A stretch of 64,000 nt of DNA, taken from assembly GCA_944474755.1 (NCBI GenBank), contig OX104124.1:26138452-26202451 (forward strand), written 5' to 3'. The notes under the pieces were generated by a model. The model was not told the origin of the DNA. It did not search any database and saw nothing but the letters and a program-made list of their open reading frames with translations. The DNA is from Limnoperna fortunei (taxonomy: Eukaryota; Mollusca; Bivalvia; Mytilida; Modiolidae). The translations under genes were made by a program, and so were the position numbers. Position 1 is the first letter of the stretch; each line of letters starts with the position of its first letter. Shown in pieces: positions 1 through 11,899 of the stretch.

Positions 1-95
1 ACAGTTTATTGACTTGTTCTTTATTTAGTTTAGTACAGTTTATTGACTGGTTCTTTGTTGAGTTTTGTACAGTTTATTGATTGGTTCTTTATTGA

Positions 96-129
96 GTTTT
101 GTACAGTTTATTGACTGGTTCTTTATTGA
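96..129 (+). repeat. Example of a consensus 34-bp monomer
   Basis: This copy matches the consensus I use for the array: GTTTTGTACAG, followed by TTTATTGACTGG, followed by TTCTTTATTGA. The next monomer begins at 130. The words CAGT and ACTG form a short inverted repeat around TTATTG. The consensus contains no CpG dinucleotide, and no ATG on either strand, including across the monomer junction. Confidence 0.95.
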
Positions 130-197
130 GTTTTGTACAGTTTATTGACTGGTTCTTTATAGAGTTTTATACAGTTTATTGACTAATTCTTTATAGA

Positions 198-230
198 GTT
201 TTGTACAGTTTATTACTGGTTCTTTATTCA
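198..230 (+). repeat. 33-bp monomer variant (TTTATTACTGG)
   Basis: One base is missing, so TTTATTGACTGG becomes TTTATTACTGG. The same variant recurs at one place per higher-order unit, for example near 1160, 2960, 3165, 9700, 17440 and 20150, and again throughout 53000-63200. It is nearly always preceded by a GACTAATTC monomer, so it is inherited with its neighbours rather than arising repeatedly. It is useful as a phase marker. Confidence 0.9.
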
Positions 231-2338
231 GTTTTGTACAGTTTATTGACTGTTTCTTTATATAGTTTTGTACAGTTTATTGACTGTTTCTTTATTTAGT
301 TTTGTACAGTTTATTGACTGTTTCTTTATTTAGTTTTGTACAGTTTATTGACTGGTTCTTTTTTGAGTTTTGTACAGTTTATTGACAGGTTCTTTATTTA
401 GTTTTGTACAGTTTATTGACTGGTTCTTTTTTGAGTTTTTGTACAATTTATTGACTGGTTCTTTATTGAATTTTGTACAGTTTATTGACTGGTTCTTTAT
501 TGACTTTTGTACAGTTTATTGACTGGTTCTTTATTGAGTTTTGTATAGTTATTGACTGGTTCTTAGTTCAGTTTTGTACAGTTTATTGACTGGTTCTTTG
601 TTCAGATTTGTTCAGTTTATTGACTGTTTCTTTATTGAGTTTTGTACAGTTTATTGACTGGTTCTTTATTCAGTTTTCTACAGTTTATTGACTGGTTCTT
701 TATATAGTTTTGTACAGTTTATTGACTGTTTCTTTATTGAGTTTTGTATAGTTTATTGACTGATTCTTTATTGAGTTTTGTACAGATTTTTTACTGTTTC
801 TTTATTGAATTTTGTACAGTTTTTTGACTGGTTCTTTATTGAGTTTTGTACAGTTTATTGACTGGTTCTTTATTCAGTTTTGTACAGTTTATCGGCTGTT
901 TCTTTATTGAGTTTTGTACAGTTTATTGACTGGTTCTTTGTTCAGTTTTGTTCTGTTTATTGACTAGTTCTTTATTCAGTTTTGCACAGTTTATTGACTG
1001 GTTCTTTATTTAGTTTTGTACAGTTTATTGACTCTTTCTTTATTTAGTTTTGTACAGTTTATTGACTGGTTATTTATTGTGTTATGTACAGTTTATTGAC
1101 TGGTTCTTTATTGAGTTTTGTACAGTTTATTGACTAATTCTTTAGTGAGTTTTGTACAGTTTATTACTGGTTCTTTATTCAGTTTTGTACAGTTTATTGA
1201 CTGTTTCTTTATTGAGTTTTGTACAGTTTATTGACTGGTTCTTTGTTCAGTTTTGTTCTGTTTATTGACTAGTTCTTTATTCAGTTTTGTACAGTTTATT
1301 GACTGGTTCTTTAATGAGTTTTGTACAGTTTATTGACTGGTTCTTTATTTAGTTTTGTACAGTTTATTGAATGTTTCTACATTGAGTTTTGTACAGTTTT
1401 TTGACTGGTTCTTTATTGAGTTTTGTACAGTTTATTGACTGTTTCTTCATTGAGTTTCGTGCAGTTTATTGACTGTTTCTTTATTGAGTTTTGTACAGTT
1501 TATTGACTGGTTCTTTATTCAGTTTTGTACAGTTTATTGACTGGTTCTTTATTTAGTTTTGTACAGTTTATGGACTGTTTCTTTATTGAGTTTTATATAG
1601 TTTATTGACTGATGCTTTATTGAGTTTTGTACAGTTTATTGACTGTTTCTTTATTTAGTTTTGTACAGTTTATTGACTGGTTCTTTATTTAGTTTTGTAC
1701 AGTTTATTGACTGGTTCTTTATTGAGTTTTGTACAGTTTATTGACTGGTTCTTTATTGAGTTTTGTACAGTTTATTGGCTGTTTCTTTATTGAGTTTTGT
1801 ACAGTTTATTGACTGGTTCTTTGTTCAGCTTTGTTCTGTTTATTGACTGGTTCTTTATTCAGTTTTGTACAGTTTATTGACTGGTTCTTTATTCAGTTTT
1901 GTACAGTTTATTGACTGGTTCTTTATTTAGTTTTGTACAGTTTATTGACTGTTTCTTTATTTAGTTTTGTACAGTTTATTGACTGTTTCTATATTGAGTT
2001 TTGTACAGTTTTTTGACTGGTTCTTTATTGAGTTTTGTACAGTTTATTGACCTTTTCTTTATTTAGTTTTGTACAGTTTATTGACTGGTTCTTTCTTTTG
2101 TTTTGTACAGTTTATTGACTGGTTCTTTATTGAGTTTTGTACAGTTTATTGACTGGTTCTTTATTGAGTTTTGTACAGTTTATTGACTGGTTCTTTATTG
2201 AGTTTTGTTCAGTTTATTGACTGGTTCTTTATTGAGTTTTGTACAGTTTATTGACTTATTCTTTATTGAGTTTTGTACATTTTATTGATTGTTTCTTTAT
2301 TTAGTTTGTGTACAATTTATTTACTGGTTGTTTATTTA

Positions 2339-2368
2339 GTTTTGTACAGTTTATTGACTGTTTCTTTA
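2339..2368 (+). repeat. 30-bp truncated monomer, higher-order marker
   Basis: This unit ends in CTTTA directly followed by GTTTTG, so four bases are missing. The next monomer also lacks one base (GACTGTTTTTTATTGAG). The pair recurs as a linked signature near 12180, 13740, 16882, 19596, 21324, 24038, 25766, 27540, 30460, 31970, 33970, 35315, 39380, 44890, 50020 and 50935. It is usually preceded by a GTGTACAATTTATTTACTGG unit. The pair shifts reading frame by five bases, which opens the longest chance reading frames in the array. No function is implied. Confidence 0.9.
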
Positions 2369-2780
2369 GTTTTGTACAGTTTATTGACTGTTTTTTATTG
2401 AGTTTTGTACAGTTTATTGACTGGTTCTTTATTGAGTTTGTGTACAATTTATTGACTGGTTCTTTGTTGAATTTTGTACAGTTTATTGACTGGTTCTTTA
2501 TTGACTTTTGTACACTTTATTGACTGGTTCTTTATTGAATTTTGTATAGTTTATTGACTGGTTCTTTATTTAGTTTTGTTCAGTTTATTGTCTGGTTCTT
2601 TGTTCAGTTTTGTACAGTTTATTGACTGGTTCTTTGTTCAGTTTTGTACAATTTATTGACTGGTTCTTTATTGAATTTTGTACAGTTTATTGACTGGTTC
2701 TTTATTGACTTTTGTACAGTTTATTGACTGTTTCTTTATTTAGTTTTGTACAGTTTATTGACTGGTTCTTTATTCAGTTT

Positions 2781-3580
2781 AGTACAGTTTATTGACTGAT
2801 TCTTTGTTGAGTTTTGTACAGTTTATTGATTGGTTCTTTATTGAGTTTTGTACAGTTTATTGACTGGTTCTTTATTGAGTTTTGTACAGTTTATTGACTG
2901 GTTCTTTATAGAGTTTTGTACAGTTTATTGGCTAATTCTTTATAGAGTTTTGTACAGTTTATTACTGGTTCTTTTTTCAGTTTTGTACAGTTTATTGACT
3001 GGTTCTTTATTTAGTTTTGTACAGTTTATTGACTCTTTCTTTATTTAGTTTTGTACAGTTTATTGACTGGTTATTTATTGTGTTATGTACAGTTTATTGA
3101 CTGGTTCTTTATTGAGTTTTGTACAGTTTATTGACTAATTCTTTAGTGAGTTTTGTACAGTTTATTACTGGTTCTTTATTCAGTTTTGTACAGTTTATTG
3201 ACTGTTTCTTTATTGAGTTTTGTACAGTTTATTGACTGGTTCTTTGTTCAGTTTTGTTCTGTTTATTGACTAGTTCTTTATTCAGTTTTGTACAGTTTAT
3301 TGACTGGTTCTTTAATCAGTTTTGTACAGTTTATTGACTGGTTCTTTATTTAGTTTTGTACAGTTTATTGAATGTTTCTACATTGAGTTTTGTACAGTTT
3401 TTTGACTGGTTCTTTATTGAGTTTTGTACAGTTTATTGACTGTTTCTTCATTGAGTTTTGTGCAGTTTATTGACTGTTTCTTTATTGAGTTTTGTACAGT
3501 TTATTGACTGGTTCTTTATTCAGTTTTGTACAGTTTATTGACTGGTTCTTTATTTAGTTTTGTACAGTTTATTGACTGTT
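2781..3580 (+). repeat. Second class A unit with an internal deletion
   Basis: The block begins like position 32 (offset 2749 bp) and follows it to about 2970. It then jumps to the sequence found near position 980, losing about 750 bp, and continues with an offset of about 2000 bp through GAATGTTTCTAC at 3370. Similarity to class A ends near 3580, where TTCAG and TTTAG monomers of the next family begin. Confidence 0.8.
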
Positions 3581-6500
3581 TCTTTATTCAGTTTTGTACA
3601 GTTTATTGACTGTTTCTTTATTTAGTTTTGTACAGTTTATTGACTTGTTCTTTATTTAGTTTTGTACAGTTTATTGACTGGTTCTTTATTCAGTTTGTAC
3701 AGTTTATTGACTGGTTCTTTTTTTAGTTTTGTACAGTTTATTGACTGTTTCTTTTTTAGTTTTGTACAGTTTATTGACTGGTTCTTTATTTAGCTTTGTA
3801 CAGTTTATTGACTGGTTCTTTATTTAGTTTTGTACAGTTTATTGACTGGTTCTTTATTGAGTTTTGAACAGTTTATTGACTGGTTCTTTATTGAGTTTGT
3901 ACAGTTTATTGACTGGTTCTTTATTGAGTTTTGTACAGTTTATTGACTGTTTCTTTATTGAGTTTTGTATAGTTTATTGACTGATTCTTTATTGAGTTTT
4001 GTACAGTTTTTTGACTGTTGCTTTATTGAGTTTTGTACAGTTTTTTGACTGGTTCTTTATTGAGTTTTGTACAGTTTATTGACTGTTTCTTTATTCAGTT
4101 TTGTACAGTTTATTAACTGTTTCTTTATTTAGTTTTGTACAGTTTATTGACTTGTTCTTTATTTAGTTTTGTACAGTTTATTGACTGGTTCTTTATTCAG
4201 TTTTGTACAGTTTATTGACTGGTTCTTTATTCAGTTTTGTACAGTTTTTTGACTGGTTCTTTATTCAGTTTTGTACAGTTTATTGACTGGTTCTTTGTTC
4301 AGTTTTGTACAGTTTATTGACTGGTTCTTAATTCAGTTTTGTAAAGTTTATTGACTGGTTTTTTATTCAGTTTTGTACAGTTTATTGACTGGTTCTTTAT
4401 TTAGTTTTGTACAGTTTATTGACTGTTTCTTTATTTAGTTTTGTACAGTTTATTGACTGGTTCTTTATTGAGTTTTGTACAGTTTATTGACTGGTTCTTT
4501 ATTGAGTTTTGTACATTTTAGTGACTGTTTCTTTATTGAGTTTTGTACAGTTTATTGACTGGTTCTTTATTCAGTTTTGTACAGTTTATTGACTGGTTCT
4601 TTATTGAGATTTGTACAGTTTATTGACTGGTTCTTTATTGAGTTTTGTACAGTTTATTGACTGTTTCTTTATTGAGTTTTGTATAGTTTATTGACTGATT
4701 CTTCATTGAGTTTTGTACAGATTTTTGACTGTTGCTTTATTGAGTTTTGTACAGTTTTTTGACTTGTTCTTTATTGAGTTTTCTACAGTTTATTGACTGT
4801 TTCTTTATTGAGTTTTGTATAGTTTATTGACTGGTTCTTTATTTAGTTTTGTACAGTTTATTTACTGGTTCTTTATTGAGTTTTGTACAGTATATTGACT
4901 GGTTCTTTATTGAGTTTTGTACAGTTTATTGACTGGTTCTTTATTGAGTTTTGTACAGTTTATTGACTGGTTCTTTATTGAGTTGTGTACAGTTTATTGA
5001 CTGTTTCTTTATTGAGTTTTGTATAGTTTATTGACTGATTCTTTATTGAGTTTTGTATAGTTTTTTGACTGTTGCTTTATTGAGTTTTGTACAGTTTTTT
5101 GACTGGTTCTTTATTGAGTTTTGTACAGTTTATTGACTGTTTCTTTATTCAGTTTTGTACACTTTATTGACTGTTTCTTTATTTAGTTTTGTACAGTTTA
5201 TTGACTTGTTCTTTATTTAGTTTTGTACAGTTTATTGATTGGTTCTTTATTCAGTTTTGTACAGTTTATTGACTGGTTCTTTTTTTAGTTTTGTACAGTG
5301 TATTGACTGTTTCTTTTTTTAGTTTTGTACAGTTTATTGACTGGTTCTTTATTGAGTTTTGTTCAGTTTATTGACTGGTTCTTTATTGAGTTTTGTACAG
5401 ATTATTGACTGTTTCTTTATTGAGTTTTGTGTTTTGTATAGTTTATTGACTGATTCTTTATTGAGTTTTGTACAGATTTTTGACTGTTGCTTTATTGAGT
5501 TTTTTACAGTTTTTTGACTGGTTCTTTATTAAGTTTTCTACAGTTTATTGACTGTTTCTTTATTGAGTTTTGTACAGTTTTTTGACTGGTTCTTTATTTA
5601 GCTTTGTACAGTTTATTGACTGGTTCTTTATTGAGTTTTGTAAAGTTTATTTACTGGTTTTTTATTCAGTTTTGTACAGTTTATTGACTGGTTCTTTATT
5701 TAGTTTTGTACAGTTTATTGACTGTTTCTTTATTTAGTTTTGTACAGTTTATTGACTGATTCTTTATTGAGTTTTGTACAGTTTTTTGACTGTTGCTTTA
5801 TTGAGTTTTGTACAGTTTTTTGACTGGTTCTTTATTGAGTTTTGTACAGTTTATTGACTGTTTCTTTATTCAGTTTTGTAGAGTTTATTGACTGTTTCTT
5901 TATTTAGTTTTGTACAGTTTATTGACTTGTTCTTTATTTAGTTTTGTACAGTTTATTGACTGGTTCTTTATTCAGTTTTGTACAGATTATTGACTGGTTC
6001 TTTATTCAGTTTTGTACAGTTTTTTGACTGGTTCTTTATTGAGTTTTGTACAGTTTATTGACTGGTTCTTTGTTCAGTTTTGTACAGTTTATTGACTGGT
6101 TCTTAATTCAGTTTTGTAAAGTTTATTGACTGGTTTTTTATTCAGTTTTGTACAGTTTATTGACTGGTTCTTTATTTAGTTTTGTACAGTTTATTGACTG
6201 TTTCTTTATTTAGTTTTGTACAGTTTATTGACTGGTTCTTTATTGAGTTTTGTACAGTTTATTGACTGGTTCTTTATTGAGTTTTGTACAGTTTATTGAC
6301 TGTTTCTTTATTGAGTTTTGTACAGTTTATTGACTGGTTCTTTATTCAGTTTTGTACAGTTTATTGACTGGTTCTTTATTGAGATTTGTACAGTTTATTG
6401 ACTGGTTCTTTATTGAGTTTTGTACAGTTTATTGACTGTTTCTTTATTGAGTTTTGTATAGTTTATTGACTGATTCTTCATTGAGTTTTGTACAGATTTT

Positions 6501-7640
6501 TGACTGTTGCTTTATTGAGTTTTGTACAGTTTTTTGACTTGTTCTTTATTGAGTTTTCTACAGTTTATTGACTGTTTCTTTATTGAGTTTTGTACAGTTT
6601 ATTGACTGGTTCTTTATTTAGTTTTGTACAGTTTATTTACTGGTTCTTTATTGAGTTTTGTACAGTATATTGACTGGTTCTTTATTGCGTTTTGTACAGC
6701 TTATCGACTGGTTCTTTATTGAGTTTTGTACAGTTTATTGACTGGTTCTTTATTGAGTTGTGTACAGTTTATTGACTGTTTCTTTATTGAGTTTTGTATA
6801 GTTTATTGACTGATTCTTTATTGAGTTTTGTATAACTTTTTTGACTGTTGCTTTATTGAGTTTTGTACAGTTTTTTGACTGGTTCTTTATTGAGTTTTGT
6901 ACAGTTTATTGACTGTTTCTTTATTCAGTTTTGTACACTTTATTGACTGTTTCTTTATTTAGTTTTGTACAGTTTATTGACTTGTTCTTTATTTAGTTTT
7001 GTACAGTTTATTGACTGGTTCTTTATTCAGTTTTGTACAGTTTATTGACTGGTTCTTTTTTTAGTTTTCTACAGTTTATTGACTGTTTCTTTTTTTAGTT
7101 TTGTACAGTTTATTGACTGGTTCTTTATTGAGATTTGTACAGTTTATTGACTATTTCTTTATTGAGTTTTGTACAGTTTATTGACTGTTTCTTTATTGAG
7201 TTTTGTATAGTTTATTGACTGATTCTTCATTGAGTTTTGTACAGATTTTTGACTGTTGCTTTATTGAGTTTTGTACAGTTTTTTGACTTGTTCTTTATTG
7301 AGTTTTCTACAGTTTATTGACTGTTTCTTTATTGAGTTTTGTACAGTTTATTGACTGGTTCTTTATTTAGTTTTGTACAGTTTATTTACTGGTTCTTTAT
7401 TGAGTTTTGTACAGTATATTGACTGGTTCTTTATTGAGTTTTGTACAGCTTATTGACTGGTTCTTTATTGAGTTTTGTACAGTTTATTGACTGGTTCTTT
7501 ATTGAGTTGTGTACAGTTTATTGACTGTTTCTTTATTGAGTTTTGTATAGTTTATTGACTGATTCTTTATTGAGTTTTGTACAGATTTTTGACTGTTGCT
7601 TTATTGAGTTTTGTACAGTTTTTTGACTGGTTCTTTATTG
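3581..7640 (+). repeat. 1775-bp (52-monomer) higher-order repeat family
   Basis: Marker monomers CTTCATTGAG, AGATTTTTGACTG and GACTGTTGCTTTATTG recur in order. CTTCATTGAG lies at 4701, 6476 and 7225. The first spacing of 1775 bp equals 52 monomers plus a 7-bp local duplication near 5430. The second, 749 bp, equals 22 monomers plus one inserted base near 6835. The GTTGCTTTATTG marker is concentrated here; elsewhere it is seen mainly in the right-hand blocks beyond 54 kb. Confidence 0.82.
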
Positions 7641-7861
7641 AGTTTTCTACAGTTTATTGACTGGTTCTTTATTTAGTTTTGTACAGTTTATTGACTAATT
7701 CTTTGTTGAGTTTTGTACAGTTTATTGACTGGTTCTTTATTCAGTTTTGAACAGTTTATTGACTGCTTCTTTATTGAGTTTTGCACAGTTTATTGACTTG
7801 TTTCTTTATTGTGTTTTGTACAGTTTATTGACTGGTTCTTTATTCAGTTTTGTTCAGTTTA
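7641..7861 (+). repeat. Junction monomers before the 818-bp duplication
   Basis: Six or so ordinary monomers join the 52-monomer family to the next duplicated block. One has an extra base (GACTTGTTTCTTTATTG near 7797) that also occurs near 41180 and 43900. No other structure was seen. Confidence 0.6.
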
Positions 7862-9497
7862 TTGACTGGTTTTTTATTGAGTTTTGTACAGTTTATTGAC
7901 AGTTTCTTTATTTAGTTTTGTACAGTTTATTGACTGGTTCTTTATTGAGTTTTGTACAGTTTATTGACTGGTTCTTTATTGAGTTTTGTATAGTTTATTG
8001 ATTGTTTCTTTATTTAGTTTGTGTACAATTTATTTACTGGTTGTTTATTTAGTTTTGTACAGTTTATTGACTGTTTGTTTATTGAGTTTTGCACAGTTTA
8101 TTGACTGGTTCTTTATTGAGTTTGTGTACACTTTATTGACTGGTTCTTTATTGAATTTTATACAGTTTATTGACTGGTTCTTTATTTAGTTTTGTTCAGT
8201 TTATTGACTGGTTCTTTGTTCAGTTATGTACAGTTTATTGACTAGTTCTTTATTGAGTTTTGTACAGTTTATTGAATGGTTCTTTATTGAGTTTTGTACA
8301 GTTTATTGACTGGTTCTTTATTTAGTTTTGTACAGTTTATTGACTGTTTCTTTATTTAGTTTTGTACAGTTTATTGACAGTTTCTTTATTGAGTTTTGTA
8401 CAGTTTATTGACTGGTTCTTTATTGAGTTTTGTACAGTTTATTGACTGTTTCTTTATTGAGTTTTGTACAGTTTATTGACTGGTTCTTTATTGAGTTTTG
8501 TACAGTTTATTGACTGGTTCTTTATTGAGTTTTGTACAGTTTATTGACTGTTTCTTTATTGAGTTTTGTATAGTTTATTGACTGATTCTTTATTGAAGTT
8601 TGTACAGTTTTTTGTCTGTTTTTTTATTGAGTTTTGTACAGTTTTTTGACTGGTTCTTTATTGAGTTTTGTACAGTTTATTGACTGGTTTTTTATTGAGT
8701 TTTGTACAGTTTATTGACAGTTTCTTTATTTAGTTTTGTACAGTTTATTGACTGGTTCTTTATTGAGTTTTGTACAGTTTATTGACTGGTTCTTTATTGA
8801 GTTTTGTATAGTTTATTGATTGTTTCTTTATTTAGTTTGTGTACAATTTATTTACTGGTTGTTTATTTAGTTTTGTACAGTTTATTGACTGTTTGTTTAT
8901 TGAGTTTTTCACAGTTTATTGACTGGTTCTTTATTGAGTTTGTGTACACTTTATTGACTGGTTCTTTATTGAATTTTATACAGTTTATTGACTGGTTCTT
9001 TATTTAGTTTTGTTCAGTTTATTGACTGGTTCTTTGTTCAGTTATGTACAGTTTATTGACTAGTTCTTTATTGAGTTTTGTACAGTTTATTGAATGGTTC
9101 TTTATTGAGTTTTGTACAGTTTATTGACTGGTTCTTTATTTAGTTTTGTACAGTTTATTGACTGTTTCTTTATTTAGTTTTGTACAGTTTATTGACAGTT
9201 TCTTTATTGAGTTTTGTACAGTTTATTGACTGGTTCTTTATTGAGTTTTGTACAGTTTATTGACTGTTTCTTTATTGAGTTTTGTACAGTTTATTGACTG
9301 GTTCTTTATTGAGTTTTGTACAGTTTATTGACTGGTTCTTTATTGAGTTTTGTACAGTTTATTGACTGTTTCTTTATTGAGTTTTGTATAGTTTATTGAC
9401 TGATTCTTTATTGAAGTTTGTACAGTTTTTTGTCTGTTTTTTTATTGAGTTTTGTACAGTTTTTTGACTGGTTCTTTATTGAGTTTTGTACAGTTTA
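7862..9497 (+). repeat. 818-bp tandem duplication (24 monomers each)
   Basis: Two units, about 7862-8679 and 8680-9497, share the same variant order. GTGTACAATTTATTTACTGG near 8021 and 8839, GACAGTTTC, and TTTTTTGTCTG are paired landmarks. The spacing of 818 bp equals 24 monomers plus two single-base insertions in the GTGTACA monomers. The units look almost identical; one visible difference is GTTTTGCACAG versus GTTTTTCACAG. Outside about 7855 and 9505 the match stops. Confidence 0.88.
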
Positions 9498-11541
9498 TTG
9501 ACTGTTTCTTTATTGAAGTTTTGTACAGTTTATTGACTTTTTCTTTATTTAGTTTTGTACAGTTTATTGACTTGTTCTTTATTTAGTTTTGTACAGTTTA
9601 TTGACTGGTTATTTATTGTGTTATGTACAGTTTATTGACTGGTTCTTTATTGAGTTTTGTACAGTTTATTGACTAATTCTTTAGTGAGTTTTGTACAGTT
9701 TATTACTGGTTCTTTATTCAGTTTTGTACAGTTTATTGACTGGTTATTTATTGTGTTATGTACAGTTTATTGACTGGTTCTTTGTTCAGTTTTGTTCTGT
9801 TTATTGACTAGTTCTTTATTCAGTTTTGTACAGTTTATTGACTGGTTCTTTAATCAGTTTTGTAGTTTATTGACTGGTTCTTTAATCAGTTTTGTACAGT
9901 TTATTGACTGGTTCTTTATTTAGTTTTGTACAGTTTATTGAATGTTTCTACATTGAGTTTTGTACAGTTTTTTGACTGGTTCTTTATTGAGTTTTGTACA
10001 GTTTATTGACTGTTTCTTTATTGAGTTTTGTACAGTTTATTGACTGGTTCTTTATTCAGTTTTGTACAGTTTATTGACTGGTTCTTTATTTAGTTTTGTA
10101 CAGTTTATGGACTGTTTCTTTATTGAGTTTTATATAGTTTATTGACTGATTCTTTATTGAGTTTTGTACAGTTTATTGACTGTTTCTTTATTTAGTTTTG
10201 TACAGTTTATTGACTGGTTCTTTATTTAGTTTTGTACAGTTTATTGACTGATTCTTTATTGAGTTTTGTACAGTTTATTGACTGTTTCTTTATTTAGTTT
10301 TGTACAGTTTATTGACTGGTTCTTTATTTAGTTTTGTACAGTTTATTGACTGGTTCTTTATTGAGTTTTGTACAGTTTATTGACTGGTTCTTTATTTAGT
10401 TTTGTACAGTTTATTGACTGTTTCTTTATTTAGTTTTGTACAGTTTATTGACAGTTTCTTTATTGAGTTTTGTACAGTTTATTGACTGGTTCTTTATTGA
10501 GTTTTGTACAGTTTATTGACTGTTTCTTTATTGAGTTTTGTACAGTTTATTGACTGGTTCTTTATTGAGTTTTGTACAGTTTATTGACTGGTTCTTTATT
10601 GAGTTTTGTACAGTTTATTGACTGTTTCTTTATTGAGTTTTGTATAGTTTATTGACTGATTCTTTATTGAAGTTTGTACAGTTTTTTGTCTGTTTTTTTA
10701 TTGAGTTTTGTACAGTTTTTTGACTGGTTCTTTATTGAGTTTTGTACAGTTTATTGACTGTTTCTTTATTGAAGTTTTGTACAGTTTATTGACTTTTTCT
10801 TTCTTTAGTTTTGTACAGTTTATTGACTTGTTCTTTATTTAGTTTTGTACAGTTTATTGACTGGTTATTTATTGTGTTATGTACAGTTTATTGACTGGTT
10901 CTTTATTGAGTTTTGTACAGTTTATTGACTAATTCTTTAGTGAGTTTTGTACAGTTTATTACTGGTTCTTTATTCAGTTTTGTACAGTTTATTGACTGGT
11001 TATTTATTGTGTTATGTACAGTTTATTGACTGGTTCTTTGTTCAGTTTTGTTCTGTTTATTGACTAGTTCTTTATTCAGTTTTGTACAGTTTATTGACTG
11101 GTTCTTTAATCAGTTTTGTAGTTTATTGACTGGTTCTTTAATCAGTTTTGTACAGTTTATTGACTGGTTCTTTATTTAGTTTTGTACAGTTTATTGAATG
11201 TTTCTACATTGAGTTTTGTACAGTTTTTTGACTGGTTCTTTATTGAGTTTTGTACAGTTTATTGACTGTTTCTTTATTGAGTTTTGTACAGTTTATTGAC
11301 TGGTTCTTTATTCAGTTTTGTACAGTTTATTGACTGGTTCTTTATTTAGTTTTGTACAGTTTATGGACTGTTTCTTTATTGAGTTTTATATAGTTTATTG
11401 ACTGATTCTTTATTGAGTTTTGTACAGTTTATTGACTGTTTCTTTATTTAGTTTTGTACAGTTTATTGACTGGTTCTTTATTTAGTTTTGTACAGTTTAT
11501 TGACTGGTTCTTTATTGAGTTTTGTACAGTTTATTGACTGG
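9100..11541 (+). repeat. 1256-bp tandem duplication (37 monomers each)
   Basis: About 9100-10285 matches 10356-11541 with an offset of 1256 bp. Landmarks are TTTTTTGTCTG at 9427 and 10683, GTTATTTATTGTG near 9607 and 10863, the 32-bp monomer at 9857 and its partner near 11113, and ATGGACTG. The offset equals 37 monomers minus two bases, which the three visible indels in the unit explain. The left end overlaps the 818-bp duplication, so this event copied part of it. Confidence 0.86.
9857..9888 (+). repeat. 32-bp monomer variant (GTTTTGTAGTTTATT)
   Basis: Two bases are missing from GTACAGT, removing the TGTACA palindrome. It lies between two TTTAATCAG monomers. The same arrangement is seen near 11115, 17595, 20310, 22037, 24752 and 26478, so it marks the 1256-bp and 4442-bp higher-order units as related. 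Confidence 0.88.
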
Positions 11542-11899
11542 TTCTTTATTGAGTTTTGTACAGTTTATTGGCTGTTTCTTTATTGAGTTTTGTACAGTTT
11601 ATTGACTGGTTTTTTGTTCAGCTTTGTTCTGTTTATTGACTGGTTCTTTATTCAGTTTTGTACAGTTTATTGACTGGTTCTTTATTCCATTTTTGTACAG
11701 TTTATTGACTGGTTCTTTATTTAGTTTTGTACAGTTTATTGACTGTTTCTTTATTTAGTTTTGTACTGTTTATTGACTGTTTCTATATTGAGTTTTGTAC
11801 AGTTTTTTGACTGGTTCTTTATTGAGTTTTGTACAGGTTATTGACTGTTTCTTTATTTAGTTTTGTACAGTTTATTGACTGGTTCTTTCTTTTGTTTTG
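11542..11899 (+). repeat. Class A monomers linking two duplications
   Basis: The order TTGGCTG, TTCAGCTTTG, TCTATATTGAG, ACAGGTTATTG, CTTTCTTTTG is the usual class A sequence. From about 11741 it is repeated at 27100 with an offset of 15359 bp, including the rare GTACTGTTTATTG monomer near 11763 and 27122. Confidence 0.75.

Larger units (their letters stand above)
1..2780 (+). repeat. Class A higher-order block, also present at 14544-17323
   Basis: The order of variant monomers from the window start to about 2790 is repeated at 14544-17335 with a constant offset of 14543 bp and only scattered substitutions. Position 1 pairs with 14544 and position 2308 with 16851, so there is no net indel over 2.3 kb. 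Landmarks in order are TTTAGTACAG near 32, two TTATAGAG units near 160-200, GTTATTTATTGTG near 1070, GAATGTTTCTAC at 1369, ATGGACTG near 1571, TTCAGCTTTG near 1826, CTTTCTTTTG near 2092, and the 30-bp monomer at 2339. The true left end is outside the window. Confidence 0.88.

Noticed and set aside
2308..2523. 71-codon open frame recurring near 16851, 19565, 21293, 24007, 25735, 31939, 33939 and 39327
   Set aside because: It starts at GTG, not ATG, and consists only of satellite monomers. It stays open because the 30-bp and neighbouring short monomers reset the frame past the TGA in TTATTGAC. It recurs because the block was copied.
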